Shown here: positions 19,831-27,500 of the stretch, piece by piece | Layout of the letters: every line of letters starts with the position of its first letter | How positions within the stretch are numbered: position 1 is the first letter of the stretch | Source of the DNA: Halocaridina rubra | Taxonomy: Eukaryota > Arthropoda > Malacostraca > Decapoda > Atyidae | Length of the DNA stretch: 27,500 bases | Assembly: GCA_037179515.1 (NCBI GenBank) | Contig: JAXCGZ010005716.1 | Coordinates: 82,501 to 110,000 of the forward strand | Reading direction: 5' to 3' | The notes under the pieces: generated by a model | The model's database searches: none | Told to the model about the DNA's origin: nothing | What the model saw: the letters and a program-made list of their open reading frames with translations, nothing else | Made by a program: the position numbers and the translations under genes

Positions 19831-20786
19831 CTCTGTGGGTTTTTAAATTATGCATTGGTTAATTACATGAATTAAGCGCTCTGTGGGTTTTTAAATTATG
19901 CTTTGGTTAATTACATGAATGAAGCGCTCTGTGGGTTTTTAAATTATGCATTGGTTAATTACATGAATTAAGCGCTCTGTGGGTTTTTAAATTATGCTTT
20001 GGTTAATTACATGAATGAAGCGCTCTGTGGGTATTTAAATTATGCATTGGTTAATTACATGAATTAAGCGCTCTGTGGGTTTTTAAATTATGCTTTGGTT
20101 AATTACATGAATGAAGCGCTCTGTGGGTTTTTAAATTATGCTTTGGTTAATTACATGAATTAAGCGCTCTGTGGGTTTTTAAATTATGCTTTGGTTAATT
20201 ACATGAATTAGGCGCTCTGTGGGTTTTTAAATTATGCATTGGTTAATTACATGAATTAAGCGCTCTGTGGGTTTTTAAATTATGCTTTGGTTAATTACAC
20301 GAATTAAGCGCTCTGTGAGCTTTTAAATTATGCATTGGTTAATTACATGAATTAAGCGCTCTGTGGGTTTTTAAATTATGCTTTGGTTAATTACATGAAT
20401 GAAGCGCTCTGTGGGTTTTTAAATTATGCTTTGGTTAATTACATGAATTAAGTGCTCTGTGGGTTTTTAAATTATGCTTTGGTTAATTACATGAATGAAG
20501 CGCTCTGTGGGTTTTTAAATTATGCTTTGGTTAATTACATGAATGAAGCGCTCTGTGGGTTTTTAAATTATGCTTTGGTTAATTACATGAATTAAGCGCT
20601 CTGTGGGTTTTTAAATTATGCTTTGGTTAATTACATGAATTAAGCGCTCTGTGGGTTTTTAAATTATGCATTGGTTAATTACATGAATGAAGCGCTCTGT
20701 GGGTTTTTAAATTATGCTTTGGTTAATTACATGAATTAAGCGCTCTGTGGGTTTTTAAATAACACATCGGTTAATTATATGAATAG
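19811..20786. repeat. 48-bp satellite array, 20 units in exact register
   Basis: The unit begins TTAATTACATGAAT and contains AAGCGCTCTGTGGG, then TTTTTAAATTATGC and (A/T)TTGG. Starts run every 48 bp from 19811 to 20723, with a diverged 21st start at 20771, so 960 bp hold exactly 20 units without a single length change. Two sites vary (GAATG or GAATT; GCATTGG or GCTTTGG). Units 1-6 alternate strictly G/A then T/T, a 96-bp dimer; later units are mixed. Single-base variants occur in units 5, 9, 11 and 14. Confidence 0.97.
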
Positions 20787-20919
20787 CCCTTCTTTCTATC
20801 TTAATTTTGTAGTTCTGAATTTCTTGAAGTAAGCGCGTTTGCATGATCTAATTTACGCATTTTGGTTTCTTTTAAGCGAACACATCTAGATTTCGAAAAT
20901 TAGTTCCTCTACTTCTTGA

Positions 20920-21105
20920 GGGAGGGGGGGGGGGTAAAAATGCGTCCTCCGTGTTCCCCTGCGTGTCGTAGAAGTCGACTAAATGGGGCAGAGCGAGGGG
21001 GCTGGGAATCCCCTCCTATGTATTTAATTCCCACAAAAATCAAAGTATTGTCTTTGACTCAGCCACCCTCCTTATAAGGGGGAATATGGCTTTGGTATAT
21101 GAATG
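20920..21105 (+). repeat. Element C copy 3, best preserved
   Basis: Begins with a G run (20921-20934), then CGTCCTCCGTGTTCCCC, TGCGTGTCGTAGAAGTCGAC, AAATGGGGCAGAGCGAGGGG, GCTGGGAATCCCC, TTTGACTC and the 3' hairpin with outer AGCC (21061-21064) and GGCT (21088-21091) around CCTCCTT/AAGGGGG. It ends TTTGGTATATGAATGG, parallel to the LINE end AAGGTATATGTATG. About 185 bp, no tRNA head. Inserted in the satellite field. Confidence 0.85.
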
Positions 21106-21335
21106 GACTTCTCTTTTCTACTTTTTTTTTAATTTAAGAGTTTCTGGCTTTCTGAAGTAAGCTCCTCTGGATATTTTTAAGTAAAAGTTATCTGGATTTT
21201 TTTTTAAACAAAGTGCTATTTAATTTTTCTTAAGCTCAAGACATTTTTTTATTTATTCAATAAGCACGGCTGGAGTTTCTGAAATTAAGCGCTACTGGAT
21301 TTTTAAGCGCTTCTATTTCTTTTCCTTTTTTTTAA

Positions 21336-21520
21336 TAATTCAAATTCAAAGTCAAATATTTTATTTCCATTATTACAATGGTTCTTCTGTTACAAAACTA
21401 AGAATACACTTATAAGTAGACACTTAAATGAACAAATAAGTAAGACTGTCATACATACACTTAAAGTGAACAGAAATAACACTTACCTAAGAAATTACAA
21501 TTACTTAAAATTAACAGAAA
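21336..21520 (-). repeat. 3' tail of the CR1/L2-like LINE (copy 3)
   Basis: The reverse complement matches 3905-4078 and the end of the LINE at 7947-8050: AAGTGTCTACTTATAAGTGT, TTAGTTTTGTAACAGAAG, ACCATTGTAATAATGG, then TTTGAATTTGAA-type terminal iterations. Untranslated part only. Confidence 0.8.
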
Positions 21521-21730
21521 AGCTCTTCAGGATTTTTAAAATTGAAAATTCTGGATTTTTTCTTTATTTGGAGTTTCTGAATTTTCAAAATTTAGTAATA
21601 TTTTTTTTCTAGATTTTCAAAATGAGCCCATATGGAGTTTTTCAAATTAAGGGTTTCAATAATTTCGATCTTACACACTTCAGGATTAGGTCAAATAAGT
21701 GTTCCTACTTGTGAATCAAATTAATAGTGT

Positions 21731-21915
21731 GTCTTACGTCACGGACCCCCTTTTAGACCAAGAGCTAGGACGGTCGTCTTCTTGCGAAGGACTTGTTTTG
21801 GCAGATGTAATCGTTACCCTGAGTGCATGCACTTTGCTAACCTCAGACCGTGGCAGGGCGCGAACCCTCGACCTGACGCCTCAAAGTCGCGGACACTACC
21901 GCTTGAGCCACGGTG
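21731..21915 (-). repeat. SINE-A copy 4, best preserved tRNA head
   Basis: The reverse complement starts CACCGTGGCTCAAGCGGTAG with an A box TGGCTCAAGCGG, followed by GGTCGAGGGTTCGCGCCC with B box GGTTCGCGCCC. The body is GGTCTGAGGTTAGCAAAG, GGGTAACGATTACATCTGCC, CCTTCGCAAGAAG, CGTCCTAGCTC; the 3' end is GTGACGTAAGAC. The clear A and B boxes make it the reference copy for the family. Confidence 0.92.
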
Positions 21916-22034
21916 AATCTAATTAATATAAATGATGTTTTTATTTTTCTAAATTAAATGATCAGGAAGTTTCTAAATGGAGAATATTTTTGACATTTCA
22001 CAGAAGGTATTTTTAAATGACGCATTTAAATATT

Positions 22035-22460
22035 TTCAAAAATACGCGTTATTGAATGACGCATTTATGATAATTAATAGTAAGGATTTTTAATCTGCCT
22101 ATTTGTATATTTAAAAAAAATACGCATTATTGAATGACGCATTTATGATTATTAATAGTAAGAATTTTTAATCGATTCATTTATATATTTAAAAAAAATG
22201 CGCATTATTGAAAGACGCAATTATGATTACCAATAGTAAGAATTTTTAATAGACTTATTTACATATTTACAAAAATACGCATTATTGAATGACGCATTTA
22301 TAATTATTAATAGTAAGAATTTTTAATCTACTCATTTATATATTTAAAAAAAATACGCATTATTGAATGACGCACTTATGATAATTAATAGTAAGAATTT
22401 TTACTAGACTCATTTATATATTTAAAAATAATACGCATTACCGAATGACGCATTTATGAA
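22035..22460. repeat. 78-bp tandem repeat, about 5.5 units
   Basis: ATTGAATGACGCATTTATGA-type starts lie at 22051, 22129, 22207, 22284, 22362 and (as ACCGAATGACG) 22440, giving spacings of 77-78 bp. Each unit contains AATAGTAAGAATTTTTAAT and TTTATATATTTAAAAA. The word ACGCATT occurs twice per unit in slightly different contexts. Confidence 0.93.
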
Positions 22461-22539
22461 TAATAATAATAATTATAGTAAAAATTTTGAAATGAAACAT
22501 TTATTTTTCTAAATTACGCAATTTTCTATCCCCAAGGAG

Positions 22540-22650
22540 CTGAGAGGAGTGGTTTGAAGTGTGTATGTGGATCGTGGTGAATGCGCAGTTTTTGGCTCAG
22601 CCACTCCCCATAAAAGGGGGAATGAGGCTTGTGTCTATATCTATACGCAA
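22540..22650 (+). repeat. Element-C-type 3' tail (copy 4)
   Basis: Only the terminal hairpin and its flank are recognisable: outer AGCC (22599-22602) and GGCT (22626-22629) around CTCCCC/GGGGG, then TTGTGTCTATATCTAT. The sequence upstream (22540-22590) does not match the other element C copies, so it is either badly decayed or another family with the same tail. Confidence 0.6.
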
Positions 22651-22750
22651 TTTTAAATGACGCATGCATATATATTCCAAATTGGAAATGTTAAATTATG
22701 CATTTATGAATATTCGTAAAGTGCATAATTACATGACGCATTTCTGATGA

Positions 22751-23157
22751 TTCAAAAATATTTAAAAATTGCGTAATTTATATACTCCAAAAGAGTTCAA
22801 TTTATATCATTCATTTGCTCGTGATTTATATCCCTAATTTTATGCGTACAATAAATATTCCGAAATTGTTGCTTAAGCAACAATTTCGGAATATTTATTG
22901 TACGCATAAAATTAGGGATATAAATTACGAGCAAATGAATTATATAAATTGAACGCAACAATTTCGAAATTTTTATTGTACGCATAAAATCAGGGAGATA
23001 TAAATCACGAGTAAATGAATTATATAAACTGAACGCAACAATTTCGAAATTTTTATTGTACGCATAAAATTAAGGAGAGATAAATCACGAGCAAATGAAT
23101 TATATAAATTGAACTCTTTTGGCGTAGATAAATTATGCAGTTTTGAAATATTTGAAG
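22751..23157. repeat. Large palindrome with expanded right arm
   Basis: The core 22795-22954 is a spacerless palindrome centred between 22874 and 22875 (GTTGCTT|AAGCAAC): 80-bp arms, two mismatches. The outer left flank (22751-22794, reversed) matches 23113-23157, beyond two extra tandem units, as TTGAACTCTTTTGG, ATAAATTA and AAATATTT. The original inverted duplication was therefore larger and the right arm later gained units. A 62-codon frame through the core is an artefact of the palindrome. Confidence 0.93.
22875..23112. repeat. Three tandem units of about 79 bp
   Basis: GCAACAATTTCG starts at 22877, 22955 and 23035 (78 and 80 bp). Each continues TTTATTGTACGCATAAAAT, AGATATAAAT(C/T)ACGAG and AAATGAATTATATAAA. 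The first unit forms the right arm of the palindrome. Confidence 0.93.
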
Positions 23158-23215
23158 TAGGCACTTTGGCGTTATCCAAATTACGCATCGGTTAATTACA
23201 TGAATTAAGCGCATG
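23075..23215. repeat. Duplicated segment, copy 2
   Basis: Counterpart of 19695-19830. It ends ACGCATCGGTTAATTACATG, AATTAAGCGCATG, i.e. one incomplete relative of the 48-bp unit, not amplified. Confidence 0.8.
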
Positions 23216-23359
23216 TACTTAACAATTATAAATTGAGTGTATTGCAATGCTTTAATTAGGACATATTTGAATTTTTCAAATACTCATTTTTAAATTACGC
23301 ATTTAAAATTTTTATATTAGTTATTTTTTACTGACCTATTTCTGAATTTATAATAACAA

Positions 23360-23715
23360 TTATATTTGAATGACTCATTTTTGAACTCCAATAAATATTG
23401 ATCTTTAAATGACGTATTTTAGAACTCCAATAAATACTGATCTTTAAATGACGCATTTTTGAACTCCAATAACTATTAATCTTGAAATGACGGCATTTTG
23501 AACTTCAATAAATCTGACTGATGCGGCTTGCCCTAAACTGACGGACGCATTTTGAACTCCAATAAATACTGATCTTGAAATGACGGCATTTTGAACTTCA
23601 ATAAATACTGATCTTTAAATGACGGAATTTTGAACTCCAATAACTATTAATCTTTAAATGACACATCTTAGAACTCCAATAAAGACTGATCTTTAAATGA
23701 CGGAATTTGAACTTT
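23360..23715. repeat. 39-bp tandem repeat, about 9 units
   Basis: GAACT(C/T)CAATAA recurs at 23383, 23422, 23461, 23500, 23554, 23593, 23632, 23671 and (degenerate) 23709. All steps are 38-39 bp except one of 54, where 15 bp (around GCGGCTTGCCC) is inserted. The unit is AAATGACGCATTTT, GAACTCCAATAA, then ATACTGATCTTT. 39 is half of the 78-bp period nearby. Confidence 0.93.
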
Positions 23716-24152
23716 CGTCATATGCATAATCCATTTATGAAATTTAAAAAATATACATTATTGAATGACGCATTTTTAAATTTTCCAAAATACGCATTGC
23801 TAAATGGAACTTTCTGAATGAATATGGAAGGCATTTTTAACTAACGCATTTCTGAATTTATATAAATACATTTTTAAATTACACATTTCTGGCCTTTCAT
23901 AAATAAAAATTCTTAATGACTATAAAAAATACGCATATATTAATGACCCGTTTCTGAAATTCTGTAGTTTGAATATTTGAAAATTTCATATTAAGCGCAC
24001 CGCAATGGCTAATGTAACACGTTTCTGAATGTTTCAAATTACGCAATTTTATTTCAAGCTTTTTTCAGTTATTCATATGACGTATTTTTTTTATATCAAA
24101 ATCGTAATTATTTCAAATTACGCATTCTCATATTACTTATTTCTGAATTATT

Positions 24153-24219
24153 CACACGTTCGAACATCACTTCAAACACTTGTCTGTCGAACCGCGTTCG
24201 ACGAACCGTTTGACCGTGT
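24153..24219. repeat. Possible MITE remnant
   Basis: A short island of higher G+C with mirrored ends ACACGTTCGAAC (24153-24164) and GTTTGACCGTGT (24208-24219; 10 of 12 complementary) and the words GTCGAACCGCGTTCGAC between them. No target duplication confirmed. Confidence 0.35.
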
Positions 24220-24737
24220 AAACCCCTCTTAACGTATCGTTGAATATGTTTTAGGACGAATTTTTAAATAACGTATTTCTGACTTTATAAAAATATATTT
24301 TTAAATTACTCATCTGAATTTTCATATAAACGCATTTTTAACCGACGCATGTATGAACATTAAAAATACGCTTTACTGAATGACGCATATCAGTATTTCC
24401 CATATACGCATATGCAAATGACACATTTTGAACTTCTATTAAGCATATTTTCAACGCATTTTAAAATTAATTTTAGCGTGTATTTTTATATGAAACAAGT
24501 CTGAAATTTTATATTAATAATTTTTAAATTGACGCATTCCAGAAGTTAATATAGTTCGCATTATAAATATATGTATATATGAATTTTCCAAAGTAGGTAT
24601 ATTTGAATTTTCTAAATTATATATTTCAAAATTTTCCAAATTACTCATTTTTGAATACGTAATTGAAGAGCATCATGTTTTCAATTACCAGCACGTGATT
24701 TTTTTTTCAAATTACGCATATTTGAATGTTGTCAGTT

Positions 24738-24905
24738 TTGTATATTCGGGCGTAATCGTTACACTTTTCTTAGTATCCCTTCACATCTGCAAAGTCACAA
24801 CACTCCCCATTTCTGTTTATCTTTTTATTAATGTTTTCTTGGCGCCCAGGCCTGATGAGGACAATTTTCTTTGCCCGTCCTGGTGTCATACTCATTATAA
24901 ATAAA
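24738..24905 (+). repeat. Element E copy 2
   Basis: Matches copy 1 over about 150 bp, ending GCCTGATGAGGACAATTTTC, TTTGCCCGTCC, TGGTGTCATACTCATT and an AT-rich tail. The 69-codon frame over it is not conserved with copy 1 and is not called a gene. Confidence 0.75.
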
Positions 24906-25376
24906 TACTAAACTCTAAATACGAGTATGTGCCTTGACTCGGCCACCACCTTAAAAGATAATTGCCTCCATTTTTTATGCATATGTATATTTTCTAAATT
25001 AAATTTTTTTAACAATACTAATTATTGATTTTTTTTTTTAAATTTCCTGATGTTTAAAAATACGAATTAAATTTTTTTTTTTTAGTTACTGAATCTTCAA
25101 TATTTAAAATTGTGTAAATTTTAATATTCACAAGTCACACTTTTCTATCAGTCATGCATATGTGAACTTCTCATTTCTGAAGCTGAGCATTCCAAAATAA
25201 GTCTTTCTTTTAAATAAAGAGTTCTGGAATTTTCAAAAATACGTAATCCTAAGTTTTCAAAATGGTTTTCAAATAACGCATTTAAATTTTCATCTAGTAC
25301 GTATTTTTTGCCTTTTCAAAATTACGCATATTCGATTTTTCACAATTTTTGTTTTTTAATATTCACAATACTATTT

Positions 25377-25545
25377 TAGCTTAGTAGTAGAGCTCGCGAG
25401 TCGGAAAGCGACTAACGTGGGTTCAATCCCACTGCTTGGCGTTAAGGAAAGCATCCTGCATTAATCCCCCAGCTCCAACATGTCTTTGTTCACCCCAATA
25501 GAACGAAGACTAATTGTTACACATAAAACGGTGGTTTCATTTATT
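25377..25545 (+). repeat. SINE-B copy 3 (tRNA-derived)
   Basis: The head has A box TAGCTTAGTAGTAGAGC (from 25378) and a perfect B box GGTTCAATCCC (25420-25430) with a 5-bp T stem GTGGG/CCACT-like and a TCGC/GCGA anticodon-like stem. The acceptor ends do not pair, so it is not a working tRNA. The body has GCATTAATCCCCC, TTGTTCACCCCAATAG and ACATAAAACGG, parallel to copy 2. The head differs from copy 2, so the two may have different tRNA ancestors joined to one tail. Confidence 0.75.
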
Positions 25546-25998
25546 TTTTCTTCTTCAAAGTTTTAAATAAGCAAAAGTTTGGATTTATTAAGATGCGCAA
25601 TTTAAAAAAATAAATTTGAAATAAATTATTCCTGATTAAAAAAAAAAAAAATAACGCATTTACGAGAAGTAATCACGATAAAAAGTACGTAATTCTGGCG
25701 CTGATTTTTTTTTTCTTTTTACGCATCTCTGTTTTTTAGAATTCGGCTTCTATAACTGTTTACACTTCAGACTTCATTTCGTTATACACATGAACATCAT
25801 TCATTTCTTAATTTGGGCATTTATAAAAATAAAATTTAAAATTTTTGAATAACCCAATTCTGAATTTTCAGAATTCCGCATTTTTTAATTTTAGCAAAAT
25901 TTCGTTTTTCTAATATTTAAAAATTCTAATGAACCATTCCAAACATTCTATTTTTTTCTAAATTCTGTAGCTTACTTTCATCTGCAGGTACTCTGGAG

Positions 25999-26001
<3 letters not shown>

Positions 26002-26052
<51 letters not shown>

Positions 26053-26113
26053 GTGTGTGTGTGCGTGTGTATGTGTGTGTGTGTGTGTGCATGCGTGCGT
26101 GCGTGTGTGTGTA

Positions 26114-26204
<91 letters not shown>
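26002..26204. repeat. Compound (GT)n(GA)n microsatellite
   Basis: About 115 bp of GT with CGT/ATG interruptions, then about 88 bp of pure GA. Long frames on both strands are artefacts. Confidence 0.95.
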
Positions 26205-26207
<3 letters not shown>

Positions 26208-26349
26208 AAAGGAAAATTGTGGGCTTACGGGTATATTCATTCAGCCATCTTCGGAGTGCGAGAAGTAGTACTCATTTTAGCATTGCATATGGACAGCAAA
26301 AACAAGGTAAACACAGTGGCAAAGGCTTAAATAAAGAATATTTGTTTCA

Positions 26350-26510
26350 GACTTTGAGGCGTCAGCTCAAGGGTTCGCGCCCCGTCACGGTCTGAGGTTA
26401 GCAAGGGCATGCACTCAGGGTAACGATTACATCTGCCAAAACAAGTCCTTCGCAAGAAGGCAACCGTCCTAGCCCTTGGTTGAAAAGGGAATCCGTGACG
26501 TAAAACCGGA
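26350..26510 (+). repeat. SINE-A copy 5, 5'-truncated
   Basis: Starts inside the tRNA head (GACTTTGAGGCGTCAG), so it lacks the A box but keeps B box GGTTCGCGCCC. It continues GGTCTGAGGTTAGCAAGG to GTGACGTAAAACCGG. Among the least diverged copies by eye, close to copy 4. Confidence 0.92.
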
Positions 26511-27240
26511 ACAAGAATATTTGTTACAAAATTAGTATATGATATTAATGAAGGCAAACCCTTAGATTTTTTTAATACTATAACCACAGTGTCGTTATCC
26601 ACAGACGTGCAAAAGCTTAGTTAATACCCCTGTTCCTATTATATTTCCATAGACATGAACTTTCTTTATTTAAAAAGCAATATCATTAAAGATAAAATCT
26701 ATCGTAAGTTTTCATACAGAAAACAATGTTACATGATTGCTTTTTCACTAAAATTAGCTAATTAATATATCTTTATATACCTCTCAATGTGTAGCTATAT
26801 TTAAGATGAGTTTCTATGTAATATCTCAAGATACTAGACTTTTTCTTATCTCTATAATCAATTAATATATCAAATTACACGACTTTGTCTCCATAAGTAA
26901 ATCAATTTACGTTAAAATCTACTTAAAATCCTCACACAATACATCAAGATAAACAACTTTCTTATCTCTATAATTGGGAACAAACTTCCAACTAGCATTT
27001 CTAAGCTCGCAATACAAGGACCAAAAGTCTTGTTCTAATTATTGAAGAAGAATTCAATGTTTTCATATTTAGATTTTTTTTCTCTTAGTGTACTTACTTA
27101 GTCTGTTGAGTTGAAGGGGTTAGTAGAGACATAGCATCCTCTTCTTTTTATTTATAAACGGTTCTGGCAAGGAAATGATGTACGGACCACAATTCATAAT
27201 TATTTTCTCATTCTCTGCTTTATCGTCTGTCTCTAGTTCT
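26511..27240. other. Unassigned AT-rich stretch
   Basis: No gene or element recognised. TTTCTTATCTCTATAAT occurs twice about 115 bp apart (near 26840 and 26957), preceded by CAAGATA in both, with a weaker echo (CTTTGTCTCCATAAG) between them. This hints at one more decayed tandem repeat. Confidence 0.4.
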
Positions 27241-27274
27241 TTACATATTTCTCGTCTGTCTTTTAAATATATTT

Positions 27275-27500
27275 ATGCATTACTCCTCCTCCTCCTCATG
27301 CCCTCATATCCCTCCTATCTCCTCAATCTTTTCTGCTACTTTTCCCCCTCATCTCCTTCTCCTCCTATCCAATTCAAATTTAACTCCTACTCTTGCACTA
27401 CGCCTCCTATTCATTTTCTTCTCCTCTTCCACGATCCTCCTCCTCCTCCTCCTCCTCATTTTCTATTCATTTTCTCTGTCTACCTCCTAATTCTCTATTA
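27275..27500. repeat. Pyrimidine-rich low-complexity sequence
   Basis: CTC/TCC-rich on the plus strand with several CCTCCTCCT runs, continuing to the window edge. The 71-codon Ser/Leu-rich frame is a composition artefact. Confidence 0.7.

Larger units (their letters stand above)
17375..25980. repeat. Decayed AT-rich satellite field of about 8.6 kb
   Basis: Apart from inserted elements, the stretch is made of loosely spaced short units. In the left half the recurring word is AATTAAGCGCTTNTGGATTTT; in the right half it is AAATGACGCATTTNTGAATTTT. Both fit one theme: AAATTA, then AGCG or CGCAT, then T-run, TG, then T/A-rich. Spacing is irregular (about 20-45 bp), and exact period is lost except in the locally homogenised arrays listed separately (111, 48, 78, about 79 and 39 bp). 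No genes seen. It reads as an old satellite with younger re-expansions. Confidence 0.6.

Noticed and set aside
19811..20786. CRISPR-like array
   Set aside because: Units are contiguous 48-bp repeats without unique spacers, and the genome is eukaryotic.
22797..23247. Three similar Ile/Leu-rich minus frames
   Set aside because: They are similar only because the DNA is the 79-bp tandem repeat and palindrome.
24925..24985. Further element-C-like tail (GACTCGGCCACCACCTT)
   Set aside because: Only the first part matches; the G-run and second outer stem are missing, so it may be chance or too decayed to call.
25377..25445. Functional tRNA gene
   Set aside because: B box and T arm are good, but the acceptor stem does not pair and the anticodon loop is too long; the attached body matches SINE-B.

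Overview
Eukaryotic, non-coding, repeat-dominated DNA with no intact host gene that I can support. Very long dinucleotide, trinucleotide and tetranucleotide arrays (AT, GT, AG, AAT, AAG, GATA), several tRNA-derived SINE families and decayed non-LTR retrotransposons all lie within 27.5 kb. This texture fits a decapod crustacean, most likely a penaeid-type shrimp, whose genomes are known for extreme microsatellite content; the assignment is inference. Almost every long open frame is a translation of a microsatellite or of a palindrome and is not a gene. The only protein-coding relics are two reverse transcriptases: an RTE-like LINE at 15684-17280 (+), whose 451-codon frame is open but carries Asn in place of the first Asp of the RT active-site pair, and a CR1/L2/Jockey-like LINE at 7947-9437 (-), broken by frameshifts and stop codons. 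Layout: 1-2.2 kb holds tRNA-like SINE heads, AT arrays with inverted flanks, and an array in which eight copies of a short hairpin core alternate with AAT microsatellite. 2.2-7.5 kb mixes microsatellites with SINE and LINE tails, one compact stretch with promoter-like motifs (5.77-6.22 kb) and a decayed minisatellite of about 65 bp. 7.5-10.3 kb is a pyrimidine-rich array split by the CR1/L2-like LINE. 10.3-12 kb is AG and ATT microsatellites. 12.6-15.2 kb has two SINEs, a degenerate repeat of about 104 bp interrupted by a 230-bp foldback MITE with a TAA target duplication, and a 76-bp tandem repeat. 15.7-17.3 kb is the RTE-like LINE. About 17.4-26.0 kb is a very long decayed AT-rich satellite field built around the short words AAGCGCTT and ACGCATTT; inside it are younger tandem arrays with periods of 111, 48 (20 units), 78, about 79 and 39 bp, plus a spacerless palindrome, and it is peppered with SINE and LINE tails. 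26-27.5 kb is GT/AG microsatellite, one more SINE copy and pyrimidine-rich DNA. How the parts relate: the hairpin that ends the RTE-like LINE also ends a short non-autonomous family (called element C here) and is the core of the AAT array, so the LINE probably supplied the retrotransposition machinery for these. Two base pairs of that hairpin differ in a compensatory way between the LINE and element C, which suggests selection on RNA structure. The CR1/L2-like LINE has two detached 3' tails elsewhere in the window. The most distinctive things here are this covarying tail hairpin, the satellite field with its nested expansions and palindrome, and the foldback MITE.
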